Source of the DNA: Echinostoma caproni | Lineage: Eukaryota > Platyhelminthes > Trematoda > Plagiorchiida > Echinostomatidae | Assembly (NCBI GenBank): GCA_900618425.1 | Contig: UZAN01040256.1 | Span: 20,761-84,760 of the forward strand | Direction of reading: 5' to 3' | DNA: 64,000 bases | Part shown: in pieces, positions 9,850 through 23,210 of the stretch | How positions within the stretch are numbered: the first letter of the stretch is position 1 | Layout of the letters: each line of letters begins with the position of its first letter | Notes under the pieces: model-generated | What the model was told of the DNA's origin: nothing | Seen by the model: only the letters and a program-made list of their open reading frames with translations | Database searches by the model: none | Position numbers and translations under genes: made by a program

Positions 9850-12800
9850 CCAATTACTATATGGGTGAACACTGAGTTCGGTAAATTTTCAGTGCAGAAT
9901 GAACTAGATACTATACTAACGAATCGATAAACGCTTCATTGAAATGCGTCTTTTCACAGTTGTACTAGCGGCAACAGTTGTAGGCATTGTTTCAACAGAA
10001 ACTAGCCCATAATCTTCCACGGGTCTTATATAGAATTCCATTTCAAGTAAAATGCATTGTGGAACCGAGAAACTGTGAAACCCATGCACAGGATAATAAT
10101 AATAATAACAATAATAAACAGTTCCCAGTGCCAGCATATATCAAACAAAATAGCTTAAATAGATCATTTATAATAAGTTGTCATTCTCGGTAGTGTACAG
10201 CCCGTAACCTTTGAAACGTGGGTCCGGCCGGGATATCGGGGCATCAGCCGAACCATTGAAAAGTTTGTGAAACAGGGTACAATTGCTCCATCATTGTTGG
10301 AATTATTTATTAGCGCTTGAAGCCTTCAACAATAGCAGTGCCGCCACACGCGCGTTATACAGTGTTCAATCTCCTGTCTTGTACATATAAATGTAACTTT
10401 TTCAGGATTTAATCCCTTGAAGAATAGACTTTTACTAATGTACCATGACGCAAACCTTTCAGTTGTCTATATAGGTATTGATCATTTTCAGCTGACACAT
10501 TACATTTTCACAGATTTCGTTCTTTTGATGAGTACATATTTTAACCTTATTGGTGGGTAATGAACGGAATATTAGTCCACAACAGACTAACAAATTCTAC
10601 AACGGAATCCTGTTATACTGCTGATTATATCCGTCAAACGCCATGCAAGTATATAGTTCTTTGATTTCCCTGAGAGCTGGTAGATTTTAAGTGTAGGGCA
10701 ACCGAAAATCGACGTAAACATCTCGAAAATTTGTTTATGAAAATGTTTGATACGAATACCCATTGTAATTGCATTTTAAGTCCTCTGAAGCACTGGACTG
10801 GTCTTTCAGACGCTAGGTACACGTAACAGTGTGAATAAGTTTCTGTTGCACCAGATGCTTTCTTCTTCTGTGCTCCAAATTCTGATTCAGTACAGACACT
10901 GCCAGGACAATCAACGTTGCTCTCTTCTTTTACATATATCAGAGGTTTAAGAGGAAAGCAGTGCGAGATAAAATTTCGACGGAATGCTCTCTTCACCTAG
11001 TTACCCGTGTGCTGGTATGATTAAGAAAACTAAGATAAATTTATCCACCGATTGACGCCTCACTGATTCCCATAATGACTTTATCTTTCATTGACTGTTT
11101 AAATTGCACACTCTTCAAGGTGGAGCCTAAAACATCCGAATGACTACTGGCGAACTACGCATTCCTTGTCACCTGGCAGTTATGAATAATTGTACCGGTA
11201 AACAATAACTTAACAGTGACAATCTATCTCATACAAGAAAAGTCATTTTTTTATAACGATAAGTAGGCATGTTTTTTCATCATATCGGTAGTTCCCCCTC
11301 CCTTTACTGAACAAATCGAAAGAATGGGGCAGGTATTTGACACCTGTAAACTGTTTTCTGTTAACCAGACTTTTACAGGAAATAATGTCCAGGAACTAGG
11401 TACCCAAAGCCCACTGTAAGTAAACAACACATCATGGTCACCTGTTGTTCTTGTCTTATTCAAAGCAGAACTTCAGAGTGCACTCAGTACAGTATGCCAA
11501 TATTGAAAAATCAAATTGACTAATGCCGTTGGCAGAATAAACTTGTCAGTCCCTTACGAGTACACATTTTCTTCATCAAAAGATTTATTCGACAATCATC
11601 TATCAACGGAATAGTCCCTGGTACAGTATCACGGCACTTATNNNNNNATACAAAAGCATTCGGTCTCTTAATTTGTTTTCAGTTCAGAATGTTTTACCAT
11701 ATGCAATTGTGCATGATTAGCTCGGGCGCTCAAAAACAAAATGGACATACTAGTTGGTCAAGCTATCGTCTCCGTCCCCTTGGGAAAATTTTACTCGCCC
11801 CATGTGAATCGTCCGCATCCCTTAGATTTTATTTTGAGCCGTTGAAGTGCATTTCACAGGTGAATACTGCAAGTAATCGNTTTTTACCAAGCTGTTCACC
11901 ATTATGGAAGGTCAATAGACAACGACCATGACCTAGTGATTTATGTAAATGGGTTATTTTGATATTAGTTGTACACGAAACGCGCTTGGTAGCCTGTGTG
12001 AATGCAACCCTCGGGGGGAAATCTGCATAACGAATCGAGATGTTGATTGGTCTGGCAAAACTTACAAGCGAAGTAGCCACCTTATGTGGAATACATTATG
12101 AAATGAACGATGCAGACATTCAGCAAGTTACGGTATGAAGAGTTAAAAAAAATAAACAGGGTCTCGAGTTAACTCTGCAAGATTATGATCTACTGGGCAG
12201 ATACATCACTTTGTTTGATGAGCAAATGTTGGGACAATTTTCATTTCCGGTTAGTCGCAACGCATACCTTGTATACATTGTGAGTTTGGCAGCGATCAGT
12301 GGAATTTGTTTCAATGAAATTTGCTGTACGATGATGATGATGATACTTCGAAAAACAGGTTTTATTAGACACAAACATTCCCAAATGTAAACACAATGCA
12401 TGATTCCTATGAGCTGGCCCATCTGGTTGAGGAAATTGTCACAATTCATATACTATATTGTAGTGAAACTCGACATCACACTCAAACGGGTTTCAGCGTT
12501 GAATTTCAGTTGTAAGTTTTCACTGCACAAGTTTCGGAAGGATTCGTAGAATGATCACAAAAACTCGTCAGTTAAATTCGCCAGTAAGATTCTACATGAC
12601 TCTCCTCATCCACTGCATCCCGATCTGGATCATCTTTCTTTCACATACGTCCATACGTTTCTCTTGTCAACGTCTTCCTCTTTATATTAACACTTCTAGG
12701 AATTCCCCTTCACTGTGACCGACCAGACTCCTAACCAGTATTTGGTAGCTAGTTGGTGAACAGGAAATATTTATTAGGTTGCATGTGTCACCCTCTGTTG

Positions 12801-15480
12801 CAAACATTCAAAGTTATGGACAAATACACTAGAGTGACCCATGCTTTATTTACCTAAGGTTATTATGAATGCACAATACACACACGTAGGGAAGAAAACG
12901 CATGCATCTGCTTTGTTGCCTTAAAGAGACGATTCATTTGAAATCATTTGTGGACGAACTGTCATTTTGCTAGGTTTTGTGTGATTGAGGTGGACCTGTT
13001 AACCATCACGACGACATTTTACCGTTTGTGTACCTGATTGGAGAATAATAACACTTAATATGATCAACAGTTTTAGAGTCAATTTCACTGAGCATTATAT
13101 TTAAAGAAATACCCGGAAAATCTAGTTCTAGTTAGTGAATACTGCATAAAAGTTTTAGTGTTATCATCCGCTAGCCAACACATATTTTGAATCCCACCCG
13201 AAAAACGCCAAACTGACGTAAAGAGCGCAATATTTTGTCCTATTCGTATCAAAATTAAGTTGAAGAATCCCGGTGGTGGACGAGAAAAGGTCTTAGTGAA
13301 CCGATTAATTGTTGACAGCTGACCACATCGAACCTCAGGTGAGGAGTGGTCAACTTTGCTATCGACTTCTCAACTATTGATAAACTAAATCTTTTACCAC
13401 TCAGAATGCATATTTGTCATGTGAACAAATTCGGACGAACCACAGTCATCATGTTCTTGGTCAATGGTTTGCGGTTTTCTTAATCGCTGATAGTTTGATA
13501 ACAATGCAAAATGATTATTCCAGTAGAATGTTTGTAAGAACTCTTGAAAGGACAAAAGCAATGGTTTACAGACAACCTGAAGGTTGAAACGCTATTTCAA
13601 ACGGATTTCTTAACCTTATCATTTCCCTTTGGTGGTATCACTATTGACGAATGGGATTGAAGAGGACCTCCTTAGAATTGGTGGGCCTAGGTTAGACGAA
13701 GCTGTTCCAGTACGACGTCTGCTGCGTACACTGTGTCCGACGGACGGCAAAATATTACAATTTCCGTATCTATAAACATTCAAATGAAAGTTGTAAACAA
13801 CTTAAATATATTGTTTTTAACTATAATCCTGATATAGTGCACCTTCGAATGCCTGCAAATTTCTGAAGCAGCTGGGTATGATTTTGTACCCCAAAGCACA
13901 GCATATTCCGATGGTTTACAAATCATCAGTTCCGAACCCGTCTGTTCATCGGTGCTCTTTGCTCCACACCCCATCCCCCGCAGTGATTTTTGCATAACCG
14001 GCCATCATTAAGGGTCCAAGCATACATGAAACAAATAACAGTACATCGGAGATAAGTACCCGCGATTAAGTCATCAAAACACGGTGATCGAGAAAACGGG
14101 TGTCCTACCAGATACTGAACTCTACGGTTTAACCACATGCGGAAGATACGTTTTATCTCCATTTGGTTATCGAAACAGACTTTAAGGTGCCCCCGTAAAC
14201 GGTACTAATTCGTTTGATTCAGTGTACTAGGTTTACACAAGTGCGATGCTCTCATTATCTGCCATGAGCGTTCGAGACCGAATGTGTACGACGCCGCATC
14301 AACCAAAAGCCTAGAGTCCGCTTATCTCAATCTAACGGCAGAGCCCTCGACTTCACGGGCTACTGTAAGTGCTTTTCCACTAGTATCAACGATTGAGCAG
14401 TGAAAATACAAGTCGATGCAGTTTACGATGTAACTTTAATTACTCGAGCAACTTGGAAATTCACAAGTCGACCAGTCTATCAATAGATCACCGAAATTAT
14501 TTTGAGTGGCATCTGCGATATAACTGTCTCTTCTTGCTAAACTCCTGATTTGATCATGTGGTATCGATTGGGTTGACCCATTGAACTAGTGGCAGTTTCC
14601 CTTTGATGATATTTACCAAGTCAAGTCGTTTGATCAGAGTTTGGAAATTGATTGCAGAACACAGCTATGTCTCCTTGTACCAGACGAAATTAAATTCGTA
14701 TTCTCTTCAAAACAGCTGATCTAGCTCAAAGTATTTGGGGTGAATGGTCTAGCTAACTACTCCGCGTGGGTTGAGCAGATTGCAGAGGCATAAGGATCTG
14801 TGCCGAGTTTGCGAGCATACCAAACCAATGTCTCAAGGCAAACTGGCAACCACCATCCGTTCTGGATGATTTTTTCACCAAATTAAACGACTGTGAAATA
14901 TTTCCTAACATGATTTCTCCAAAGTTTACATACAGATGTATGTCAGAAATTATTGCAGTTATCTGAGAGTGATTTTTGACTTCAATTTGGCGATGCTCAT
15001 TATACAGTCAATCTCCAGTCAACCCCCGAGAAGTCGCATTTTCTGTCCCACTTTTTGGAAAAGTTAAACCCGCCGCACGTGTAGTTTCTGACTTCTGACT
15101 TTGTAATGTCGCATCACTCAATATGTCGCAGTTCCTGCTACCTTCTCACTTGGTCGTTGACCAGTGTTCGGGACGGCCAGTGATCAGCCAACATGCAGTG
15201 TCGCACTAAGCCAATGGCGTTCCACCTAGAGCAATGCGAAGATGACACTGTTCACTGATTGTAAAATCTCTACGAGGGAGACACATCGATACCAACAATC
15301 AACGGCTATCAATTGACCTTAATCTGTCACTCATGTTTGCCGACACTGGTCATAACGAATATATCAATAGATTGGAACATCCACCGGCAACATACAAGCA
15401 AACCAAGGAATAGATGTGTAGAGAACTATTATTACACATTTTCCACCAGAAAATGATAAATAGATTGCACAGTAAACAAT
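9850..15480. other. Long unannotated stretch
   Basis: No exon pair with matching splice sites, transposon protein motif or RNA gene is recognised on either strand. It includes an (AAT)n run at 10093-10119, N characters at 11642-11647 and 11880, and a GAT trinucleotide run near 12331-12345. A minus-strand frame near 13963 starts MGCGAKSTDEQTG, which resembles an N-myristoylated start, but nothing else supports a gene. Confidence 0.35.
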
Positions 15481-15508
15481 CTGTTTGTAATACGAGAAAG
15501 AAGTCAAT

Positions 15509-16474
15509 GTGCCGACTATACTCCGTAACGGATATTTCACTTTGGAAAACTCAGTTTTGCGATCCCTGGGCATGCACGACACAGCATATCGTGTGTCTTT
15601 CCTCGAATATAGTAATGCTTTTAGTTGTCTTGACAGGAGCAGGCTTTTGTCCCTACTCCAAGGCTCTGGATTGTCCCACGCTACCCTATCTCCACTCCAA
15701 TATTATTTTGCTGGTGGAACACAATTCACGAAGTTTCTTCGTAATACCTCTAACACCTTACCGGTCAACTCCAGGGTACTCCAGGGTGCAATTCTGTCCC
15801 CCTTTCTTTTCTCTTTCTACGTTCCTGATCTTTCTTCTGATCCTGGTGATCTCATTAATTACGCTGATGATTTCACAATAGGTTCCAAACTCCTAGATAA
15901 TTTCCGTTGCGCACAGCGTTAAACCAGTTTATCTGCCCTAAGCTTATGGTCTTCGTCTTCCAAGCTATTTCTCAATGCTTCCAAATGTAGGAATGTCACC
16001 TTTTTGCGCGTCAAAGGAGAACGACTATATTCTTTTGAAATCAATTGTTCGGTTGCCCATATTGACAACCAGCCTGTTTCCCCAGTACATTATCTGCAAT
16101 ACCTGAGTGTCTCCCACGATCTCACCTGGACCTCACACTTAAATTCTACTTTTGGAAAAATTCGACGATTGTGTTCCTTTATTTCCCGCTTGTTTTCTTT
16201 AAACGTTCCTCCGTATTTACTCACCCGGTTTCTTTTACTCCTCTCCGATTTTCCCCAGTTTTATTTGACGGTCTTAGCGTTAAAGATTACACTATTATAT
16301 GCCGCTTCATTAAAATTGTTTATCGCACAAACGGTATACCTTATTTACAATCGCTTAACTGTATCGCCGGTTTGCGGTAACTTCTGCATCAATAATCGGT
16401 TAGACATCAATCATTCACCTATTGTGATGCTGTATTTTCACTCTTTCTTTGTGACCGCAAGCGAGGATATTTGA
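15509..16474 (+). mobile_element. CR1-like non-LTR retrotransposon, RT palm to thumb
   Basis: A single frame is open from 15509 to 16474 apart from one TAA (15920-15922), across about 320 codons of a CR1-clade reverse transcriptase. Visible in order: FLEYSNAF (motif A), RVLQGAILSPFLFSFYV (motif B), NYADDFTIG (motif C, the catalytic YADD box), a KLFLNASKC region, then YLQYLSVSHDLTW and FGKIRRL of the thumb. Motif A has Glu where Asp is the catalytic norm. No endonuclease is seen upstream, so the copy is 5'-truncated, and I cannot see its 3' border. It is dead as it stands but retains good codon structure, suggesting fairly recent decay. Confidence 0.88.
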
Positions 16475-16479
16475 TCCTA

Positions 16480-19400
16480 AAGTGCAAGAAGCTGAGAATC
16501 AGTCCATTAGGATGAATAAAGCGACTTTTGACTCGAATTGATTTGGCACATTTTAGATGGCTTGATTTCCTTCGATTACGATTTCGTGTCCCTTGTTCTC
16601 AGTGTGTCCCACCTGGTTCATTCCTATTTTCTTCGAATTGGTTAATATTGATGTTTTGAATATTATAGCTAAAAGAGTTGTGTATTATAGTGGATGCCAT
16701 TTACGCAATTCTGTGGTTAGTGTAACATTGCAACCGAATGGAGGAATATCTGGAATTAATATACGCTAATTGTGTCAGAAGAAATTCCATTGAAGGAAGG
16801 TGGGTACTTTTATGATAGCCAGATACTTGAAACCGAAGAGGGGCTAAATACCGGATGCAATGTACCAATATTAGGCTGAGAGCATCATAAAAGATTTGAA
16901 TTTCTTTGATTCATAATGGATACGCAGGCCGGTGTATTAAAATTCTGTTATAATTAAACGATATGTAATTATAAACGTTGAGAACAAGTAACGGAATTAA
17001 CGTTCATTTCATCGATCCGGTTCATTTTGTCACCAAGATCACAACCCATTTATCATGCAACTTAATAGCATCTACTACGAACTAACATGCTGTGTTGCAA
17101 GTCCTGGAATTTACCCATTTTTTCGAATTCCCGATGGGTGCGACAAAGCGAGAGATTGATTGTATTTTGTGTAGCATCAACTAATAGGGGTTAATCAATG
17201 ATAGTGCTGACAGAAGACCTGATTTGATAAAAAGCGTGCTGCCACTGAACAAATTTGCCCCCACCCTTTATAAATTGAGACCCAGTAATCCTTCCTTCGA
17301 TTGATAACTTTCTTCACAGTTTCGTATCACTTCAATACCGCCCGCGAGTAAGGTGAAATCGGTTGCAGAATCTGAAAACCGAATGACACTGGTGAACTGT
17401 ATATGAACACGTATTTGGTACAATTCGGAGAGTCCTCTCGTTCGACTTCATTCTCACCCATAATTACCCCCCCCCCCATTGAAAGTTGATCATGGTAGTT
17501 TTTCGGTTGAAGAGGACAGTATTACTTTTAGGATTGCTGTTGATTCATTTTTGAAGATTCCACTAGTAGTACACTAGTCACGTTTACTAGAAAAGTTAGA
17601 GAAATCACAATGAACGGATACGTAATCTCGATCAGTCGCCCCTAGACGACTGATAGTTAAACGACCGAGGTAAACGTGTTTCTACATAAAAGATTGTCCT
17701 GCATGTGGCAAGGCAACTGGGTTATGGAGAGTTCAAATAATACGAATAAGTTCCTTTTGAATATTTCCTAATAAGCGTTTAATTTGGATGCTCTTAAGAC
17801 CGTTTGCTTTGCAATAAAACATTCTCTTCTTTCCTCTAACACATGCAAATAATATCTCAGAATTTATATAGAGCGTACTAAAACCTGTTTGTCGTGGTAG
17901 ATGAGCGCACCTTGAAGCATTTGAAAAATTATCGAACTCATTTCATCCGTCAGTTGGCTGGTGATGAACCTCACCGTTTGTTCAATTCGAAAACGTAGCT
18001 AGTTTGAGGGAAAGTAGTAGAGAGGACCAAATTTTAGACATTATAACTCTGGGGAAAATTCTCCTGTGCTGGCTAGTGTGATAGTTTAACCGAGGGTGTT
18101 AGTGTAGCTCGCACAGTTCACTTACACTTGTCCGGTTCATCGTCTAGCAAGGCATAGTGGAGAGTGCATTTGGTGTCCTTGTTGAAACTGCAAAGTGCCT
18201 AAGCTTTTGAACTCAATGTGTGCATATCCGTGGGTAGTAAGTATCATGCCCAGACAATGCCCAAATAAAATGAAATAACACTTCATAGGTGCATCGTACG
18301 TGTGCGTATCATGTGAGGTCGCAGTGTTCAACTTATTGTCACAGAAACCCCGGAGGTCATGTGTCCGACTCCCGTCACCATTGTGCGCCCTCGTTTGTTC
18401 TCTGTGTCCATAAAAGGTTTAATATTTGTGCAAGCAAACCGGGAAAATGAAAAGAGATCATCGTCATAAGACATGAGGTTTTGAAAAAAATGACCTTGTT
18501 CATTGAGATATTCTGCATGAATAAAATAAATCTTTCTTTCTTCCTAAAAAGGCGCACAGATTCTAAAGTGAAGCTCACTCCGTCACCTTCTATCATTCTT
18601 AGTCAAACGATAGCTTCAGTTCACAACAGTCCATGTAACAAGAGAGGGCCGCATTTATCACGCAGCCTTGCATTAAGTAATTTCATTTAAATTAGATTTT
18701 GAGCAAAGTTTGAAAATATATGTTGTTCCATATCAAATAGATTGAAAGACTGGAGGTTAGCTTTCTCCCAACTTACTCCACTTGGACAGATTCATTAAAT
18801 CACGCGGTATGAGGATAATTTTGCCTAAATTACCGTTTGTTTGTATTGTGTAAATACGACTGATTTATGTCAGTTTCGCGTATTCAACACAAACCTTACG
18901 AATGTCCATTGGAAAATATATTTTGAGCACCTCCAAGTGGGACACATTTCACATGTCCAATGTTTAGTCTAAGTAACTGAAAATAATTTATTTCCTAACT
19001 CGCGTGGAGTGGATTAGGTTGATTTGGCACGAGGGAATATTTTGGGCACATTTCGTTGTGCCTCTCGAAACTACTTTGTTTGTTCAGGTGCCGATTGCAA
19101 GTTGGTAAATAAATGTCAACTATCAGCGAATTTCGTGACCGCAAGCATAAGTTTTCAGCAAGTGGAGTTGTGAAATCGTAGCGACCCACTTTTAAGCCAA
19201 TCTTTTATAGGTAAAATCTACCAAAACGTCAATAAAGCAACTGTCTCTGCGTGTGTGTTTATTTTTCCAAATCAATAGACGTATAGTTTCTCAGAGCACT
19301 GAAAACCGGTTCTCACGGGAAGGATTTATTTTATTTTATATTGTGAATTATGTATGTCAGTCACAGAGGAATAGATGGAATCTTCTGTTAATGATCCAGG

Positions 19401-19698
19401 CAGCGGTTCAAGTTCAGTCGATAACTATAAGAGCAGAACTACTGGGAAATTAAACGTCTGACAGTTACGGCAGAGACGATTAGTGAAGTATTGATATAAC
19501 AATGCAGAATCCCCCCTCCCGATGGAAAATCAAGCATGATGTCACTTTACCTCTCTCTTTATGGAGTTAAATTAAATTGTTTGATGCGCGTTAAAAAAGC
19601 GTGATGCCAGCATTCCGGTTTGAAGTATTCTCTCTAATAAATGTCCTTTAAGTAACTTTTTGAGCTATGAAGTAAACAATGGCTGATGGTATAGTATA
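16480..19698. other. Unannotated stretch
   Basis: It begins with the probable untranslated end of the CR1 copy to the left. A C homopolymer lies near 17466-17478. A weak box-B-like sequence (GTGTCCGACTCCC) occurs at about 18360 without a box A. No gene is recognised. Confidence 0.35.
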
Positions 19699-20330
19699 TT
19701 CAATGTTCAATGTTCAATGTTCTTCAGTTAGAGGCAGAGGGTAATTTCCCGTATGAGCCTCATCACCACAGACTCGAAGATCTCATTCATGATAGATCTG
19801 CATACCACATTGTTCGCAGGACGCTGTCGAGCTTCCTCTTGAACATCTTATCATTGACCTCGTCCACCACGTCAGCTGGAAGGGAGTTCCAAAGATTGGT
19901 TACCCTTCGCGATAGCCGGAACCTACGGACGAAAGCTTCAACAGCGTAAGTCCATGTCCACGAGTCCTGGTCTGCTCGCGCAGAGGGAAATACTCCATCA
20001 ACTCTGGACCCATGTCACCGCGAATAATACGTCGCACACAGATGATATCACCCAGTACTCGGCGATAGGACTCCGGAAACAATCCAGTCGCATGCAATAG
20101 TTCGGTCTAGCAACACCCGCGTAACCCGGCAATCATACGACAATCCAGTCGCATGCAATCGTTCGGTGTAGCAACACCCGCGTAACCCGGCAATCATACG
20201 GGTGGCAGCTCGTTGGACTCTCTCCAGCTTCTGATATATCATGATCAGGGTTGTATAACATAAATGAATGCGTTGTCTCCTCAGGAGTGAGAAATGCTCC
20301 CGTTTGAACAGCTTGGTTTTCGTCTACCGG
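19699..20330 (-). mobile_element. CR1-like retrotransposon, C-terminal fragment with repeat tail
   Basis: The minus strand encodes the CR1-type RT connection/C-terminus: LLRRQRIHLCYTTLI, YQKLERVQRAATRMIAGLRG, a TERLHATGL block, YRRVLGDIICVRRIIRGD, TRTRGHGL, and RVTNLWNSLPADVV followed by DKMFKRKLDSVL. Frames shift at least twice. Just past the coding end on the minus strand lie three copies of a 7-bp unit (plus-strand TTCAATG, 19699-19721), the short tandem tail expected of CR1-like elements in place of poly(A). The 3' terminus is therefore probably intact and the element is heavily 5'-truncated. Confidence 0.85.
20080..20200 (-). repeat. 61-bp tandem duplication inside the CR1 fragment
   Basis: Units 20080-20139 and 20141-20200 (CAATCCAGTCGCATGCAAT to CGGCAATCATACG) differ by only a few bases. 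The duplication lies in the RT C-terminal coding part (minus strand), repeats the CYTERLHATGL segment and breaks the frame. Near identity of the copies suggests a recent event or an assembly duplication. Confidence 0.85.
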
Positions 20331-20339
20331 TAGGCTTTA

Positions 20340-21310
20340 TAAAATCTTGCACTCGCGTTCCAGTCATAAATTACAGGTAAATGAATAACCGTATTTTGGC
20401 CAAGAACAAATATGGGGCCAGTGTTGACTCAAATGTGCTTAACCGAACTGGCGTACTTGATATCCAGTCATAACTCGATGCACCAGTTGATCAAATGGTT
20501 CAGTGTTTCATCAACCGGAGAATCGGAGATCCCTTTCGACCCGACGACTTATGTGTCAGTAGTTCCTTTTTGAGGAAGTGATAAGAAACGTCAATGCAAT
20601 TGACGGGATTTCGGCATCATCATTTTGGCAGTTAGACACTCCACGTGGGGTTGACACAGCGGGTTGTGATCAACCACTTACAAGTCTCATTTATAGTTCA
20701 ATGTGTTTTCTCGCGTGATTATTCAGGCTTGTATCATCACTGAGGTTGCTCTTTTGGGGGTCTTCTTATAGCAGTCTTTGCGAATGTATATGGGATAGGA
20801 TGCATACATAGTATGACGTCACATGTGGTTGCTTGTACGGACAAAAAGAAGTCCGGTACATCAATTCATATTTTATATACCCACTTAACTACACTAGATT
20901 AATAGCTTTATTAAAAATCTGATCATAAATTTCGTCAAAATTCCATTGGATTTGTGTTTTGAAGTTCAGACTGTGATTCCATGAGACAGAATCTGTAAAA
21001 ATTCCTGAATCAAACTAAACAAGACTACGTATTGTGAGACATTTTAGGAAGTCTATGGTATGAATATTTATCGAAAACCAAAAAAATCTTCTCTTTGGTT
21101 GTTTTATGGGTGGTTTCATTGGAGCGGACTCTCAATTCTTACATTACGCTCGGTAGGGGGGGGGGGGCGAGTGCATAGTAAAGGGGAGGGAAGTGAGACC
21201 GGATGGTCACTAATATTTACATCGTCCCAATACAATAGGCCAACATAAAAGCATGGCGTCATGAGTAAAACAACTTGCTAACTTCACCAGAAAGAAGAAA
21301 TGTAATTAGT
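20340..21310. other. Unannotated stretch
   Basis: Nothing recognised apart from a G homopolymer near 21155-21168. Confidence 0.35.
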
Positions 21311-21330
21311 ATTATTGTTTATTTATTATT

Positions 21331-21544
21331 TTATAATTTGTTGGAAAATTCCTCATACTGTTGGAAGTTCGTAATTTTCATTAGAATATCATGATTGGTC
21401 AAGTCTGTCAGATTTCTATCGACATTGTACAATGCTTTTCTGATCTTGCGTTTGGGCTTCACTCCAGGAGAGTTCAATACTTCCGCCTTGTTGAATTGCG
21501 TTTGTAATAAACCACAAAAAGTACTGGACAGCCGTTTCATCCTT
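21331..21544 (-). CDS. Putative terminal exon, protein of unknown family
   Basis: Minus-strand exon candidate. The acceptor is CTACAG just above 21544, preceded by a pyrimidine-rich tract. The frame begins with one leftover base, then RMKRLSSTFCGLLQTQF, and continues for 70 codons to TAA at 21333-21331. A canonical AATAAA (minus strand, 21323-21318) lies 7 bases past the stop. The product end is basic then polar (KPKRKIRKALYNVDRNLTD, NFQQYEEFSNKL). Splice acceptor, coding-like composition and poly(A) signal together favour a real 3' exon. I do not recognise the family and found no upstream exon in matching phase; a minus-strand coding-like block at 22200-22040 ends in a different phase. Confidence 0.4.
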
Positions 21545-21559
21545 CTGTAGACTCGTCAG

Positions 21560-23100
21560 AAGTTAGAGTGGTTTCCGTTTCTATTAGGACTAGGGTAACA
21601 AATTTGGGGTTGGGTGTTTGCACTCTTATCCGTCAGTGACATGATCGATGGACAACCAACCGCCGATCATACACATACGAATTCGGATAGCTATGGTTTG
21701 TTCACGTCATACATCTTTTCTAATCACCAAACTCGGTTTATGACTGACAAATCTGAATGACGAACAAACATCTGTGTCTCACGATAATTGTGTCCTCACA
21801 ACAGACTGCATGAAAAATTGTTCTTTCTCTTCAGCCTCTTGGTAAATGGGTGGGAATTAACGGAACTAATTGCATGCCTGAGGACGATTGCCTAGATTAG
21901 CATCCAGGAAACGAAAGATGTACGAAGGGTTAATGACACTCTTCAAAGGAAGAAAGTATGAAAAACGTGCAGGCTGAACGTTTTGAAGCAGATCTGCGGC
22001 TGAAAGACTGAACATTCATAATGGCGCAGGTCTTGATATCTACCCGTTGGAATGTAGCTTTCAACCGTTGAATGCTGGTTAATTTCAGATAATATTTGTT
22101 ACATTTGAATGTGTTCCCGGTGCAAAACTGGAGATTATAACGTGGTGTTCCCCAATGATGCCTGTCTTCTTGCCACTTTCCCAAGCACAGTTCCTGATTA
22201 ATAGGTAGATGAAACGTGCCAAACACTGATCATGTTTGTTCTTCTCGTTTAGTTGGAAAACACTAAGAGGTGGAGGAGTAGGGCGCTTGAAAAAGCTTCA
22301 AATCATTGCCGACAAAGACATTGATAAATAGCGCTTTATGGCAAAACCATCGATTTGCGTACAGTTTACATTGAACATTACCACAAAGGTTCCATGGAGA
22401 TAAAAATCACATATTCTTTGTTGGAGTGAGATCAAAAGTATTAAACTCAAATCCAACTAAATGCTTTAGTGCATAAGACAAAGATAAAAACGTATATTTA
22501 TCCCAGATAATTAATGACAAAATGAGCCCAAACCCAGACTTTTATCGCGCTGCGGTACAGATGTAAGTGGAAGATATAAAAATATGTCACCTTGCTAAAA
22601 ATGCCATGTTGTTTTTTACCAACTTTATGAATTAAAAAATGAACGATCAAAGTCATCTTTAAATTTACCACGAGGATCGACGAGACAAGCACAACCCTGT
22701 GTTACTGGGCGGATTACTGGACCACCTTGAGACGCATGACACAAATGCCATTGGTGAAAAGTGAACATACCACTTTGGAAACGAATCGCTCCCTTCTTTT
22801 TACTACCTCACTCGTTTAAGGGAAAAACGTGTTACTTTACTGGATAGAAGACTCGATGGGAGATGTTATGTAATCTTTGCAGGCAGACTGGAACTTTATT
22901 TCTCATATCTGACATGCAGATGGCTGTTCCGATGTTAGTGTGAATCGTCGGCCGTATTTACTCGCCGGTCTCTTATCCGAAACGACATGGTTCACAATTC
23001 GACGTGCTACCTATGCGAATATTCGGGTATTCACTTGAAGTTTCGTCGGTGGTACATTAGACAGATGCGTTTTATCCAAGTGACACTAGTCAGCGTCCAA
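21560..23100. other. Unannotated stretch
   Basis: A minus-strand frame at 22226-21930 reads coding-like in its upper half (HHWGTPRYNLQFCTGNTF) and reaches a possible donor (CAACGG/gtagat) but has no identified partner exon. Nothing else is recognised. Confidence 0.3.
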
Positions 23101-23210
23101 CGATAGAGAGAGAGTGATATATTTTGACAAAGTATTGCAAATCGGTTCTCGTAGCTCGGGTGAACTGAATTCCATTTTGCCTGTTCTCCCCGAACTTGGC
23201 AATTTGTTTG

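Noticed and set aside
10634..10996. 120-codon minus-strand frame
   Set aside because: Length is within chance for this sequence; composition is mixed and there are no splice or promoter signals.
13780..13995. Minus-strand frame starting MGCGAKSTDEQTG, like a myristoylated N-terminus
   Set aside because: No downstream coding exon, no family and an overlapping open frame in another phase; likely chance.
15414..15881. 155-codon plus-strand frame overlapping the CR1
   Set aside because: Shadow frame of the RT at 15509-16474, which carries the catalytic motifs in another phase.
18320..18400. tRNA-like box B (GTGTCCGACTCCC)
   Set aside because: No box A at a suitable distance upstream.
18995..19189. 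Minus-strand CNRHLNKQSSFERHNEMC resembling a zinc finger
   Set aside because: Cysteine/histidine spacing does not fit a known finger and no further fingers or exons are nearby.
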